Shown: piece by piece, positions 7,911-17,964 of the stretch
Layout of the letters: the number at the start of each line of letters is the position of its first letter
How positions within the stretch are numbered: the stretch's first letter is position 1
Source of the DNA: Simkaniaceae bacterium
GTDB lineage: Bacteria; Chlamydiota; Chlamydiia; Chlamydiales; Simkaniaceae
Reading direction: 5' to 3'
Length of the DNA stretch: 49,224 nt
NCBI GenBank assembly: GCA_030064985.1
Contig: JASJDV010000014.1
Span: 1-49,224, forward strand
Made by a program: the position numbers and the translations under genes
The notes under the pieces: model-generated
What the model saw: only the letters and a program-made list of their open reading frames with translations
What the model was told of the DNA's origin: nothing
The model's database searches: none

Positions 7911-10043
7911 ATGAAAACGTTTCATTTTCAAATTCGTGATATGAACTGCTCTTCTTGTGTGGGTAAAATTGAAAAGCGCCTTCAAGAGGACGTTGGAGTT
8001 GTCGAGAGTTCCGTAAATTTTGTAACAGGAAAAGCGAGAGTCACAATTAAACAAAACAGACCTTCCTCTAAAGCGCTTGCAAGAATGATCTCTGAAATGG
8101 GATATCCTACAACGCCTATTGAGGAGGGAGAGACACTTGATGAAAAGAAGAAGACAAACCCCTGGCTGTATGTCCGAACGTTCGGATCTCTTTTTTTAGC
8201 GCTCCCTCTTACCCTTCCAATGCTTGGAAATGTTTTGGGAAAATCCTGGGGGCCGTCTCCTTACACACAACTGATCATTGCTTCAATCATTCAATTTGGA
8301 GCAGGCTACTCTTTTTATCTAGCAACTTTTCGTGGGTTGAAAACTTTTTCAGCCAACATGGATACTCTAGTGGCTCTAGGAACAAGTGCAGCTTATTTCT
8401 ATAGCTTGTTTGCAGTTATTTTTCAGGTCTCGAAGTTTCTCTATTTTGAAACAAGTGCAGTCCTCATTGCGCTCATTCTGGTGGGTCGATTTTTTGAACA
8501 CCGATCTAAACAAAAAGCTCAAGGAGGAATGAAGGCTTTATTAAAAATAGAGGCAAAGTCAGCACGTGTTAAAAGAGGCGGCGTAGCAAAAGAAGTGACG
8601 ATTGAAGAGGTGATCAAAGGAGACATTATTTTAGTCCGCCCAGGGGATCGGATTCCTGTTGATGGCGAAGTGATCAGTGGGAGTTCTCATGTCGATGAAT
8701 CGCTGTTAACTGGAGAAAGTCTTCCCAGTCTAAAAGAGAGAGGGAAAAAGGTGTTTGCTGGAACTGTCAATATTGAAGGTTCTTTTGAAGGTAAAGCAAC
8801 GCGACTTGGAAAAGAGACAAGTCTTGGCAATATGATCCGTCTAGTAGAAAAAGCGCAGCAATCAAAAGCTCCTATTCAAAAACTTACAGATAAAATTTCT
8901 GGGATTTTTGTTCCGATTGTCCTTGTGATTGCTATTCTTACATTTTTTATCTGGGGACTGGTTATGAATGATTGGACAGAAGGACTTTTAAGTGGAATCG
9001 CTGTTCTCGTCATCGCTTGTCCTTGCGCTCTTGGTCTTGCTGTTCCCACGGTTATCATGGTTGCTTGCGCCCAGGGTGCAAAAGATGGAATCTTAATAAA
9101 AAATGTTGAAGCGCTTGAACGGGCAAGCAAAGTGGACACGTTGATTGTTGATAAAACAGGAACTGTGACAGAGGGAAATCTTGCTGTTGCAGAAATGCAT
9201 ACGGATCTTCCGAAAGAGGAGTTCATAACCCTGAGTGCATCCCTTGCCTACCATTCTGCGCATCCTGTTTCTCAGGTTATTACTCGGTTTGGTAAAGAGC
9301 AAGAGCTTAAAGCCTTGATAAACTTTAAATCCCATAATGGAAAAGGTTTATCGGCAACAATTGATGAAAAAAATTATCTTCTTGGATCTCTTTCTTTTCT
9401 TCAAGAAAATAGAGTCGATACCTCAAAGTATGAAAAACAAATCGCTCAAAAAGTTGGTATGATTGTTTTACTGGGTAAAAAAAAGCAGTGTTTGGGTTAT
9501 TTTGTTTTAGCAGATCAAATCAAGAAAGATTCGAAAGAAGCCATTCGAGCACTGCATGCTTTAGGAAAAAAGGTATTCCTTATCAGTGGGGATCGAAGAA
9601 AAGTGGTTGAAAACGTCGCACAAAAAATCGGTGTTGATGGTTTTTATGCAGAAGTGCTGCCAGAAGACAAGACGCAATATGTCAAAAAGGTTCAAGAAAA
9701 AAAGGGTGTTGTCGCAATGGTGGGTGATGGAATCAACGACGCGCCCGCTCTTGCCTGTGCAGATGTAGGATTTGCTATAGCTCAAGGAACAGATGTTGCA
9801 ATGGAAAGTGCAGCGATCGGTTTGATGAGAGGCAATCTGACAAATCTTTTAGAAGCCCTTCGTTTATCCCATAAAACTTTTACTAAAATCCGTCAAAATC
9901 TTTTTTTCGCATTGTTTTACAATAGTTTAGGAATCCCTTTTGCAGCGTTAGGTCTTTTAAATCCACTCATCGCCGGCGCTGCAATGGCATTGAGCTCGAT
10001 CTCCGTTGTCATGAATTCACTAACACTGCGCAAAAAATCCTAA
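7911..10043 (+). CDS. copA: P1B-type copper-transporting ATPase
   Basis: The protein should export Cu(I) across the inner membrane using ATP. It has one N-terminal heavy-metal domain (residues 1-68) with MNCSSC, a membrane block, the actuator domain with TGES (about 267), the ion-site helix motif CPC (about 370-372) in [12 protein letters not shown], the phosphorylation motif DKTGT (Asp about 414), an HP dipeptide of the nucleotide domain ([10 protein letters not shown], about 450) and GDGINDAPA (about 605). CPC together with the CxxC domain supports copper or silver rather than zinc. The 710-residue length is normal for single-HMA CopA. AAGGAGAG lies 5-6 bases before the ATG. No chaperone or metal regulator gene is adjacent. 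Confidence 0.93.
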   Translation: MKTFHFQIRDMNCSSCVGKIEKRLQEDVGVVESSVNFVTGKARVTIKQNRPSSKALARMISEMGYPTTPIEEGETLDEKKKTNPWLYVRTFGSLFLALPLTLPMLGNVLGKSWGPSPYTQLIIASIIQFGAGYSFYLATFRGLKTFSANMDTLVALGTSAAYFYSLFAVIFQVSKFLYFETSAVLIALILVGRFFEHRSKQKAQGGMKALLKIEAKSARVKRGGVAKEVTIEEVIKGDIILVRPGDRIPVDGEVISGSSHVDESLLTGESLPSLKERGKKVFAGTVNIEGSFEGKATRLGKETSLGNMIRLVEKAQQSKAPIQKLTDKISGIFVPIVLVIAILTFFIWGLVMNDWTEGLLSGIAVLVIACPCALGLAVPTVIMVACAQGAKDGILIKNVEALERASKVDTLIVDKTGTVTEGNLAVAEMHTDLPKEEFITLSASLAYHSAHPVSQVITRFGKEQELKALINFKSHNGKGLSATIDEKNYLLGSLSFLQENRVDTSKYEKQIAQKVGMIVLLGKKKQCLGYFVLADQIKKDSKEAIRALHALGKKVFLISGDRRKVVENVAQKIGVDGFYAEVLPEDKTQYVKKVQEKKGVVAMVGDGINDAPALACADVGFAIAQGTDVAMESAAIGLMRGNLTNLLEALRLSHKTFTKIRQNLFFALFYNSLGIPFAALGLLNPLIAGAAMALSSISVVMNSLTLRKKS

Positions 10044-10140
10044 TCATTGCCTTGTAAGGTTTTTTGGAAAAATTGGGGCATTACAAAAAATCTGCAGTCG
10101 GTTAGAATAAATCCTTTCTAAAAGCTCATATGTGATGATC

Positions 10141-10863
10141 ATGAATAAAGAATACGATTTGCCTTGGCGGGTCTTTGTTAACGGGAAGAAAATAGGGGTA
10201 TACGCTCTATCTGCAGCTCTTATTGCGGGCCTTTTTATTGCAAAGTTCGAAGCGAAAAAAGAGCGTGCGAAAAGAGACTATGTTGCTGCAACAGCGGCTT
10301 TTACAAAATGGGAACAAGCTTTAGATCAAGGGGGAAGCAGCCTTGCAAAACTAAAAAAGTTAGTCGAAAAACATCCTGAACTTCAAGCTCATTATGACCC
10401 CTCCATTGCTCAATCTCTTTTAGCAAATATTTCCCCTCAAGAAGCAACTCCTTTCATTGAAAGAACGCTCCAACGCACAAAACAGCCTTACTATATTGAC
10501 TATGCACGAACATCGTTAAAGATTGGTGAAAAAAGATATCAAGAAGCTTTAGAAGAAGCGCTCAGTTTGAAGGATAAAATGGCGTCCGATTCCTCATTTT
10601 GGGAGAAATCTAAAAAGAATTCGGCTCTTTTTGCTTTTAATCTATTGCGTATAGCAACGTTAAATCAACAATTAAACCATAAAGAATCTGAGCTTGAAGC
10701 TTGGACAGAGATCAAACAATATGGCGGTTGGGATCAGCAACACTCTCCAACAGATTCAATGGGTCATGAAGGGTTTAAGCAGCTTTTGAGCCACTTTAGT
10801 AGGCAAGAAACAACCTTGCTCGATTATATTAAAGCTAGAGAAGAAGAGTTAAGAAACCCCTAA
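10141..10863 (+). CDS. Membrane-anchored helical-repeat protein of unknown function
   Basis: After a short cytoplasmic start (MNKEYDLPWRVFVNGKK) there is one transmembrane helix (about 18-37), then about 200 residues that look like TPR-type helical repeats (for example RYQEALEEALSLKDKM and SELEAWTEIKQYGGW). The topology resembles bitopic periplasmic-facing helper proteins such as YfgM, but I do not recognise a specific family. Starts at GTG 10132 or ATG 10135 are in frame too; none has a strong ribosome binding site. The stop codon TAA is inside a terminator hairpin shared with the convergent gene. Confidence 0.7.
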   Translation: MNKEYDLPWRVFVNGKKIGVYALSAALIAGLFIAKFEAKKERAKRDYVAATAAFTKWEQALDQGGSSLAKLKKLVEKHPELQAHYDPSIAQSLLANISPQEATPFIERTLQRTKQPYYIDYARTSLKIGEKRYQEALEEALSLKDKMASDSSFWEKSKKNSALFAFNLLRIATLNQQLNHKESELEAWTEIKQYGGWDQQHSPTDSMGHEGFKQLLSHFSRQETTLLDYIKAREEELRNP

Positions 10864-10875
10864 CTCTTCTCATTT
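10842..10875. terminator. Terminator hairpin overlapping the stop codons of two convergent genes
   Basis: A perfect 10-bp stem, AGAAGAGTTA (10842-10851) with TAACTCTTCT (10861-10870), encloses a 9-base loop and is followed by CATTTTTCTTCTT on the plus strand. The plus-strand gene's TAA is at 10861-10863 and the minus-strand gene's TGA is at 10870-10872, so both stops touch the right arm. Confidence 0.7.
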
Positions 10876-11274
10876 TTCTTCTTGCTTATCTATCTCTTCC
10901 ACCTTAGAAGCAGCCCTGCGCAGTCCTGTTCCTCCAAAAAGACCTAGGAAGAAAAAAACTAGTGGTGGCAGGAAAAAGGACACAACAACCCCAACAATTG
11001 CTAAAACCAACTTCGTTGCTTTTTCTTGTTTATAAACAAAGTGAAAAGCGCCTTTTGCTGCTTTTTCAACTCTATTTGGTAGCCATATGCCTAAGATTCC
11101 CCCAATACCAGCTAAGAAAATGCTCCACGCTGCACCAAAGAATATAAAGGTAAGTAGTGTTGCTAGCAAGAAATAGAGAACAAAGAAAATCTCGAAGTGA
11201 TATTTTTTTCCAAAATTCTCAAGCTCTTGAACGCTAACCCCTTCTTTTAATTTTTTATCCATTTTTTCACTCAT
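10870..11274 (-). CDS. Small multi-pass membrane protein of unknown function
   Basis: The 134-residue protein has a charged N-terminus (MSEKMDKKLKEG), two hydrophobic segments between about 27 and 66 (FEIFFVLYFLLATLLTFIFF and a Gly-rich helix with GIGGILGIWLP), a basic amphipathic stretch, another hydrophobic block at about 88-118 rich in Phe, Pro and Gly, and a charged C-tail. The composition fits an inner-membrane protein. I do not recognise the family. It is convergent with the anchored helical protein and divergent from the T2SS operon. Confidence 0.6.
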   Translation of the reverse strand: MSEKMDKKLKEGVSVQELENFGKKYHFEIFFVLYFLLATLLTFIFFGAAWSIFLAGIGGILGIWLPNRVEKAAKGAFHFVYKQEKATKLVLAIVGVVVSFFLPPLVFFFLGLFGGTGLRRAASKVEEIDKQEEK

Positions 11275-11512
11275 TTTTCAAACCCCCTGGATCTATTCAT
11301 GAATAAAAATCCAAAGAGACAACCAAATGACATTTATATGCCCCTACTGTTTAGTCTAAAATAAAAAATATTTTTTGCAATCTTGATCTTTTCTGTTTCT
11401 TTTGAAATTTTTCATTAAATGGAATAAAATAAATGTGATACTGATGGGGAACTTTTTTTTAAATGGCGAGAAAGGAACTGCGACAACATTGATCATAAAG
11501 CAAAGATCACCA

Positions 11513-12871
11513 ATGCATATCCTTAACAGCATCAAAAACTTCAATAGAAGTTTGGTGGGTTTACTAGTGATTGCATCTCTTCTTTTTTCCTTTTATCTCT
11601 CTAAAGAAAGTGGAAAGAAACCTTTAAATAGCAGTATCTTAAACGAAAAAAGTGAACCCATGCCACCTCGGTTTGATCACCAACTTGTTGGAAAAGGGGC
11701 TTTTTTTCTTTGTCCCGAAATGCAAAGCTTCCCTTTTCCCGATCTGAGTGAAGAGATTGTATTTTTAGGGAAAAACACAAGACCAGATACAACGAGTGAT
11801 GAACGAAAGCTTCATGTCGGTCTTAAGGGAACGGACACATCTGTTAAGATAAACCCCGGGCAAACGCTCTATCTTGCTTATGAAGGAAATTCTTTACACT
11901 TTTCAAAAGAGGTGACCCCTTTATGGATCACACCCTCTCTTGCTGAGAATGGAGAGATTCGGCTCCAAATAAGAATTGAGCTCAGTAATGATCAAGGAGA
12001 AAAGCTTCTCGATGAAATGAGAGAATTTCAGGTAGAGCAAACGTGGACAACGAAAGAAATCGCTGAAATTGTTGATCCAGGACTGCAAGCGGCTGCAAAT
12101 GCATTGAAAGGGGGAAAGTGGTGGGGACCTGACAAGCTTTTTGAAAGGTATGGAGGAGAAGAATTTCAAACATTCAAAGGGCAAGAGCGTCTTGAACTTT
12201 TATCAAATGAAGGAAGGGAAATCCTTTTCATAAGGCGTGGAGATACGTTCATTTGGAAAGGTGATAAGTGGCTTCCTTCCACAGAAACCAAAGGTTTCCC
12301 GCTGGGCAAAGTCGTCGCAATATCTCCTTATAAAGTAGAATGGCAGCTCTGGGACAGAGAAGGGCTGGAATCGGTGCTCCTTGCTTTCAACAAAGAAAAG
12401 GCTTCTATGATTTCAGTGCGCATCGAGGATGCGTTTACAAAGCTTAGAAGAAAAACATCTTCCCACGTTTTTTGTCAGATCGATAACCGTAAGGCCCTAC
12501 TGAAAGCATGTGATTGGCTCGTTCATACCGCTACAGGTTGGCATACCGTCAAAAATGACTCTGAACTTGAAGCTCTTTTGAACTTAGATGTCCAAGGAGA
12601 ACTTTTTATCTTTGATGGGATCGAGAAGAAAGAAGGAAAAGAGATTTTTTGTGGAACGCTTTTCAATCCTATGAGAACAGAGCAGCAGTTTGTCAGACTT
12701 CCCATGGCCCAGACAAAAAGTAGAAAACATTCTCCTCCCCCAAAAAATACCTTTTCAACTAAGATCGGACCGCTAGCAACCGAAAAACTTTTAGTAAAAA
12801 CCTCTCAACAAAATAGCCCTAACCAAAAACTTGAAGCAACCGAGAAATGCGACATTTTTAGTGAAGAGTAA
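11513..12871 (+). CDS. Conserved chlamydial membrane-anchored protein heading the T2SS operon
   Basis: From ATG 11513 (MHILNSIKNF) the protein is about 452 residues with one N-terminal transmembrane helix (about 14-30) and a large region expected in the periplasm. No enzymatic motif is visible. It directly precedes and slightly overlaps gspD, the position of Chlamydia CT573, whose function is unknown; a role as inner-membrane or pilotin-like T2SS component replacing GspC is my inference. The frame is open upstream to TTG 11402, with ATG 11444 as another choice. The segment between residues 20 and 36 is basic/Ser-rich; the rest is acidic-basic mixed with few cysteines. Confidence 0.7.
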   Translation: MHILNSIKNFNRSLVGLLVIASLLFSFYLSKESGKKPLNSSILNEKSEPMPPRFDHQLVGKGAFFLCPEMQSFPFPDLSEEIVFLGKNTRPDTTSDERKLHVGLKGTDTSVKINPGQTLYLAYEGNSLHFSKEVTPLWITPSLAENGEIRLQIRIELSNDQGEKLLDEMREFQVEQTWTTKEIAEIVDPGLQAAANALKGGKWWGPDKLFERYGGEEFQTFKGQERLELLSNEGREILFIRRGDTFIWKGDKWLPSTETKGFPLGKVVAISPYKVEWQLWDREGLESVLLAFNKEKASMISVRIEDAFTKLRRKTSSHVFCQIDNRKALLKACDWLVHTATGWHTVKNDSELEALLNLDVQGELFIFDGIEKKEGKEIFCGTLFNPMRTEQQFVRLPMAQTKSRKHSPPPKNTFSTKIGPLATEKLLVKTSQQNSPNQKLEATEKCDIFSEE

Positions 12872-15209
12872 AGTCGGAATCCTATTTCTCTTTTATGTAG
12901 CTGCCCTGCATGGACAAACCATCGAAGAAAAGCGAGACGCACTTGTTTTGCAAAAAGAAGAAAAAGAGTTGCGTACCTATTTAAACAACATCAATGCAGA
13001 GCTAAAAAAACTGCGTCTTTCCATGGAAGAAAAATATCAGTTAGTGAATGCATACCATAAAGCAGAGGCCACTGAAGAAGAGTACCAGCTCCTTTTAACA
13101 GAAGTGAATCAAATCCGTACCAAGATGGCTGAGATTGAAAAAGAGTGGCATGATCTAGCTGTTAATGAGTCGAAAAAAGATGATGAGGGGTACGCTTTAT
13201 GGGACCAAGAGGAAACAACTTTCACGCAACTGATCATGGAATATGGATCCCATGATTATCTTTACATCATTCCTCCAGAAATTCTCTCGATGAAGCTTCA
13301 CATGTACTCTGGGATTCCCATTCCAAGAGAATCTTGGAGTGAGCTTCTCGAAATCATCTTTTCGCACAGTGGAATAGGAGTGAAACAATTAAATGCCTAC
13401 ACGAGAAAACTATACATCTTAAAACAAGATTTAGTTGCAGTAGATCAGATCCTCACTAATCCGCTTGATTTAACTCGCATTCCTCCAAAAACGCGGATCG
13501 CCTACGTTTTTTCACCCCCTCCGGAAAGAATCAAAGGTGTTTTACAATTTTTTGAAAGGTTTCGCGATGCTAAGATGACATTTGTCTATCAAGTAGGCTA
13601 TAAAATCACAATGATTTCATCTAAAGAAGAAATTGAAAAGCTTTTAGCTTTATATGAAGCAGTTTGGGAAAAAGAAAATAAAAAGCTTACGCGCGTTCTT
13701 CCATTAACGCACCTTAATCCCCATGAAATGGAAAAGATTTTACATGCCTACTTTGGAAATTTGACCAAGAAACCACGCATTGGATTGACAAAAGGAGAAG
13801 GGGACGAGCTCGTGATCCTCCCCCTTGCAAGTGAGGGATCTTTAGTTCTTATAGGACCTAAAGATCTGGTTGAAAAAGCTGAAGCATTAGTGCGAGAAAC
13901 AGAGGGGCAAATCGAAGACCCAATGGCCACGACAGTTTTTTGGTATAACTGTCGTCATAGTGATCCCATCGATCTTGCTGAGGTCTTAGAAAAGGTTTAC
14001 ACCGCGCTTATTTATTCAGGGATTGAAAGTCAACAACCGACGCTTGAAATGTATCCCATTCCACCAACACGCCCTAACCATCCTCCTCCTGAATCACAAG
14101 TAGCTCGCCCCCATCCCAGCCCGCCCCCTCAATCGAGCAGCGCACATCCTCGAGCACCTATTGCTGCTACAATCGAAACCCAAAAAGAAAAATCTTACAG
14201 AACAAATTTCATTCCCTATCCCAAAACGGGGACAATTATGATGGTTGTTAGACGAGATACACTAGACAAATTAAAAGAGCTGATTCGCAACCTTGACGTT
14301 CCTAAAAAGATGGTTCAAATTGAAGTCCTTCTCTTTGAAAAGAGAATGAAAAATGACAATAACTTTGGTTTGAATCTTCTTCGATTGGGATCTACTGCAA
14401 CCGATAGCCACAAAACAGGCTTTGGCTACGAAACAGGTCTTGGAACCCCTCGAAAGGGGATTGTGGATTTTCTTATTTATAGAAAAAAATCGAGTGGCTT
14501 TTGGCCAGCTTTTGACATTGCCTATAACTTCTTAATGGCTCAAGAAGATGTTCGAATCAACGCTGCACCAGTTGTGACTACCCTAAATCAAACGCCTGCA
14601 CAAATTGCCCTTGTTGAAGAAATTTCAATCGATAACGGCGCTGTTCCTATCAAAGCTACCGACGGAACCTATACCTCCCAACAAACCTATTCAAGAGCGC
14701 ATTATGGAACAACTATTGTGATCACTCCTACGATTCATGATCCAGAACATCCAGAAGATGATAAACATTTTGTTACGTTAGAAACCAATGTTACGTTCGA
14801 TACGATAAAAAAAAGAGTCCAAAATGATCGCCCTCCCGTGAGTAAGCGACATATTGAAAACCATGTCCGTGTTGTCGATGGTGAAACAGTGATTTTAGGT
14901 GGACTAAGAGAAAAAACGGCTGAAGATAGTAGCAGTAAACTTCCATTTTTAGGAGAACTTCCTGGGATTGGAAAATTCTTTGGGGATTCAAGAATGACAG
15001 ATGAAAAAACAGAGATGTTTTTCTTTATTACTCCACATATTATTTTTGATGCCAAAGGTGAAATGGATAAATTGAGACAAAAGCAGCTCACAAAGCGACC
15101 TGGGGATCTTCCCGAGTTCCTAGAACGCGTAGAAGAGGCAAAAAAACGTGATAAAAAACGCCTTTTTGACAATAGTTTGAAACTTCTTTTTGGAAAAGTT
15201 GATGGCTGA
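12861..15209 (+). CDS. gspD: Type II secretion outer-membrane secretin GspD
   Basis: GspD forms the outer-membrane channel of the type II secretion system. The probable start is GTG 12861, giving a signal peptide (MKSKVGILFLFYVAALHG); a TTG at 12831 would add ten polar residues in front. A charged helical region (about 22-100) precedes N-domain repeats, a striking proline-rich linker (about 399-433) and the C-terminal secretin domain with VDGETVILGGLREKT (about 670) and LPFLGELPGIGKFFG (about 695). The product is about 782 aa. The start overlaps the preceding gene by about 11 bases and the stop overlaps gspE by 8 bases, so this is one operon. Confidence 0.9.
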   Translation: MKSKVGILFLFYVAALHGQTIEEKRDALVLQKEEKELRTYLNNINAELKKLRLSMEEKYQLVNAYHKAEATEEEYQLLLTEVNQIRTKMAEIEKEWHDLAVNESKKDDEGYALWDQEETTFTQLIMEYGSHDYLYIIPPEILSMKLHMYSGIPIPRESWSELLEIIFSHSGIGVKQLNAYTRKLYILKQDLVAVDQILTNPLDLTRIPPKTRIAYVFSPPPERIKGVLQFFERFRDAKMTFVYQVGYKITMISSKEEIEKLLALYEAVWEKENKKLTRVLPLTHLNPHEMEKILHAYFGNLTKKPRIGLTKGEGDELVILPLASEGSLVLIGPKDLVEKAEALVRETEGQIEDPMATTVFWYNCRHSDPIDLAEVLEKVYTALIYSGIESQQPTLEMYPIPPTRPNHPPPESQVARPHPSPPPQSSSAHPRAPIAATIETQKEKSYRTNFIPYPKTGTIMMVVRRDTLDKLKELIRNLDVPKKMVQIEVLLFEKRMKNDNNFGLNLLRLGSTATDSHKTGFGYETGLGTPRKGIVDFLIYRKKSSGFWPAFDIAYNFLMAQEDVRINAAPVVTTLNQTPAQIALVEEISIDNGAVPIKATDGTYTSQQTYSRAHYGTTIVITPTIHDPEHPEDDKHFVTLETNVTFDTIKKRVQNDRPPVSKRHIENHVRVVDGETVILGGLREKTAEDSSSKLPFLGELPGIGKFFGDSRMTDEKTEMFFFITPHIIFDAKGEMDKLRQKQLTKRPGDLPEFLERVEEAKKRDKKRLFDNSLKLLFGKVDG

Positions 15210-16761
15210 TCAAGGTGCGGACTACCTCTTTGCAAAACGCTTCGGACTTGAGTCTATTTATGATTTAAGTTCCTATCCTTTTGTGCAAAAAAAAATTCAC
15301 AAACTTCCTTACCCTTTCGTAAAAGAAAAACTAGCTCTTCCTGTGGATGAAAAAGAAGGAAAACTTGTCGTTGCTATTGCGCATCCATGCGACTTGGAGA
15401 CTTTAGAGGAAATACGCTGCATTGCAAAAACAGATGTAGAAGAGGTTTTTTGCCCGAAGCCCCAACTCGAAGAAGCGATTGAAAAATGCTACCACCAAGA
15501 TGAAAAAGAAGCATCTACATTCATTGAAGGGTTAAAAAGAGAAGGAAACAAGAAAGTTTTAACAGAAAGGCAGGATGAATACGATCTCCTTGATAAACAG
15601 GAGAGCTCCCCAGTTATTCGCCTTTTAAATATGATTCTCATAGAAGCCATTCAACAAAGCGCTTCCGATATCCATTTTGAACCCTTAGAAGGTGAAATGG
15701 CTATCCGTTATAGAATTGATGGTATTCTTCAATTTCGTCACTCCCCACCTCCTGAACTGTCAAAACAGCTGCTAACGCGTCTAAAAGTTATGGCTAAAAT
15801 GGATATTGCTGAACATCGGCTGCCTCAGGATGGAAGAATTAAACTTTCAATGGGAGGAAGACACATTGATTTCAGAGCAAGTACTGTTCCTATTATTTAC
15901 GGAGAAAGAATTGTTTTAAGAATTCTTGATAAAAGTAATGTTGTCCTCGGGCTCAATAAAATTGGACTAGGAAATAAGACCCTCCAAGCCTTCCAAAAGT
16001 ATATCCATCAAAACCAAGGGATTGTTTTAGTCACAGGTCCAACGGGGAGCGGGAAAACGACGACGCTTTATAGCGCTTTGAATGAAATTCACTCACAAGA
16101 AGTCAACGTCATGACAATTGAGGATCCTGTGGAATATAAACTCCCGGGGGTGGCTCAAATAAGTGTGAAGCCTAAGATTGATTTAACTTTTGCCACAGGG
16201 CTCCGCCATATTCTTCGACAAGACCCTGATGTGATTATGATTGGAGAGATTCGTGATAAAGAAACCGCTGAAATCGCCATTCAATCGTCTTTAACAGGAC
16301 ATTTAGTGTTATCAACACTCCACACAAATGATGCTCCTTCCGCACTGACTCGGCTAGTAGATATGGGAATTGAGCCCTACCTTCTTTCTTCGTCTGTCCT
16401 AGCGGTTTTAGCTCAGAGGCTCGTAAGAAAAATTTGCGACTGTTGTCAGGAAAGTTATAAACCTTCTTCTCAAGAGTTAGAAGATCTTCAAATTCACACA
16501 GACAAACTATATCGAGGCAGAGGCTGTAAAGCTTGCTTTAATTCGGGCTATCGGGGAAGAACGGGACTGTATGAACTCATGCCCGTTTCAGGGAAAATTA
16601 AAAAGCAATTACTTGTAAGCGTTGACGCAAGTGCCCTGCAACAAACTGCTGCTGAGCATGGCATGGCAACATTAAGAAGCGAAGGAGGTCTTTTAGCACA
16701 AAAAGGGATCACGACAACAACAGAAGTTCTTCGCGTAACAAGACAGCTTGAACTCTATTAG
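15202..16761 (+). CDS. gspE: Type II secretion ATPase GspE
   Basis: GspE is the cytoplasmic hexameric ATPase that powers T2SS pseudopilus assembly. The 519-residue protein has an N1E/N2E-type domain (1-120), then the catalytic domain: Walker A GPTGSGKTTT (about 279-288), the Asp box/Walker B IMIGEIRD (about 345-352), the His box LVLSTLHTNDAPSA and a C-terminal zinc-binding region with CDCC near 412 and CKAC near 440. The four-cysteine element is typical for GspE/PilB. ATG 15202 is chosen since GGAAAAG lies just upstream; it overlaps the gspD stop. gspF follows 8 bases later. Confidence 0.95.
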   Translation: MADQGADYLFAKRFGLESIYDLSSYPFVQKKIHKLPYPFVKEKLALPVDEKEGKLVVAIAHPCDLETLEEIRCIAKTDVEEVFCPKPQLEEAIEKCYHQDEKEASTFIEGLKREGNKKVLTERQDEYDLLDKQESSPVIRLLNMILIEAIQQSASDIHFEPLEGEMAIRYRIDGILQFRHSPPPELSKQLLTRLKVMAKMDIAEHRLPQDGRIKLSMGGRHIDFRASTVPIIYGERIVLRILDKSNVVLGLNKIGLGNKTLQAFQKYIHQNQGIVLVTGPTGSGKTTTLYSALNEIHSQEVNVMTIEDPVEYKLPGVAQISVKPKIDLTFATGLRHILRQDPDVIMIGEIRDKETAEIAIQSSLTGHLVLSTLHTNDAPSALTRLVDMGIEPYLLSSSVLAVLAQRLVRKICDCCQESYKPSSQELEDLQIHTDKLYRGRGCKACFNSGYRGRTGLYELMPVSGKIKKQLLVSVDASALQQTAAEHGMATLRSEGGLLAQKGITTTTEVLRVTRQLELY

Positions 16762-16769
16762 TAAGGAAT

Positions 16770-17954
16770 ATGGCTCTTTATCAATATAAAGCACTTTCAA
16801 GAGATGGTCGTCGAAAAATGGGAATGATCAATGCTGATTCTATTGGGCTTGCTAAAGAAAAGCTTAGAAAAGAAAAGATCCTTGTAACGGAGATCTCTTC
16901 CTATGCGAAAAAAGGGCAAGAACTTACGATTTCCTCAGCCCTTTTAGTTGGATTTACAAGAGATCTACACGTTTTATTAAGAGCAGGACTTCCTCTTTAC
17001 GATAGTTTGCTGACTTTGGAAGAAAAATATCGAAAAACAAAGCTGCATCCCATTTTTCTAGATCTCTGTGATCAGGTTAAAGAAGGACATCATTTTTCTG
17101 AAGCCCTTAAGGAGTATCCAAAAATTTTTGATCCGATTTACTTATCGATGGTAAAAGCAGGGGAGGAATCAGGATTCCTAGAGCAAAGTTTTGCTAAACT
17201 CGAGAAGCTGATTGGTCAACAACAAGCCCTGCGAAAAAAACTTTCCTCTGCGATGATCTATCCAGCTTTTTTAGCCGTTTTCTGTCTATCAGTCATTTCT
17301 GTTCTTTTATTTTTTCTGATTCCTTCAATGAGTGAGCTTTTCGAAGAAAGAACACTGCATCCCATGACACAAGGAGTTCTTTCCTTAAGTCATTTTTTAA
17401 ATGATCATGCATTTATCATCTTCACTTTGTTAAGTGGAATTTTTCTTTGTCTACTCCTCTTTGTTCGAAATCCCAAAGGAAAAGAAATTTGGAAAGAAGG
17501 TCTAATGCACATCCCCATTGCAAAACGCCTTTTTATCGAGACCATAATGGCGCGTTTTTGCCGTGTATTCTCAATTCTTTGTAAGGGAGGCGTTTCGATG
17601 ATAGAGTGTTTAAAACTTTCGAAAAACGTGCTGAAAAATGTGCATTTTGAAAAGATTATTTCCGATGCTGAAATAAAAGTTCTTGAAGGAAAGCGTCTAT
17701 CTGAGCAGCTTCAGAAATCTCCTCTCATCCCAGCCCTTGTGGTTCGATTACTTTCGATTGCTGAAGAGTCGGGAAGAGTCGCTGAGATGATGGCACACTT
17801 AGCTAGCATTTATGAAGAAGAGATTGAAAAAAGTTTAGCGCGCCTAACCTCTCTTCTCCAACCTGTGATGCTCCTATTTTTGGGAGTTATCGTAGCAGTG
17901 ATTCTTCTGGCGGTTCTTCTTCCTTTAACCGATGTAAGTTCAATCCTCAACTAA
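16770..17954 (+). CDS. gspF: Type II secretion inner-membrane platform protein GspF
   Basis: GspF is the polytopic inner-membrane platform on which GspE acts. The 394-residue protein begins MALYQYKALSRDGRRKMGMI, the usual GspF start, and has two T2SSF domains, each with the G-x-x-L-x-x-x-L pattern (LLRAGLPLYDSLLTLEE at about 70-86 and LCKGGVSMIECLKLSKNV at about 270-287). Hydrophobic segments are at about 165-190, 212-235 and 365-388. Length and layout match GspF/PilC. It lies between gspE and gspG. Confidence 0.95.
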   Translation: MALYQYKALSRDGRRKMGMINADSIGLAKEKLRKEKILVTEISSYAKKGQELTISSALLVGFTRDLHVLLRAGLPLYDSLLTLEEKYRKTKLHPIFLDLCDQVKEGHHFSEALKEYPKIFDPIYLSMVKAGEESGFLEQSFAKLEKLIGQQQALRKKLSSAMIYPAFLAVFCLSVISVLLFFLIPSMSELFEERTLHPMTQGVLSLSHFLNDHAFIIFTLLSGIFLCLLLFVRNPKGKEIWKEGLMHIPIAKRLFIETIMARFCRVFSILCKGGVSMIECLKLSKNVLKNVHFEKIISDAEIKVLEGKRLSEQLQKSPLIPALVVRLLSIAEESGRVAEMMAHLASIYEEEIEKSLARLTSLLQPVMLLFLGVIVAVILLAVLLPLTDVSSILN

Positions 17955-17964
17955 GGAACGTAGT

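Noticed and set aside
8876-9226. 116-codon minus-strand frame inside the copper ATPase
   Set aside because: Antisense shadow of the most conserved part of the ATPase gene.
10031-10070. CCTTGTAAGG followed by T6 after copA as a terminator
   Set aside because: The loop would be only two bases, so the stem cannot form well.
14735-15235. 166-codon frame on the minus strand inside gspD
   Set aside because: It mirrors the secretin coding strand, is Ser-rich as antisense frames often are, and has no ribosome binding site.
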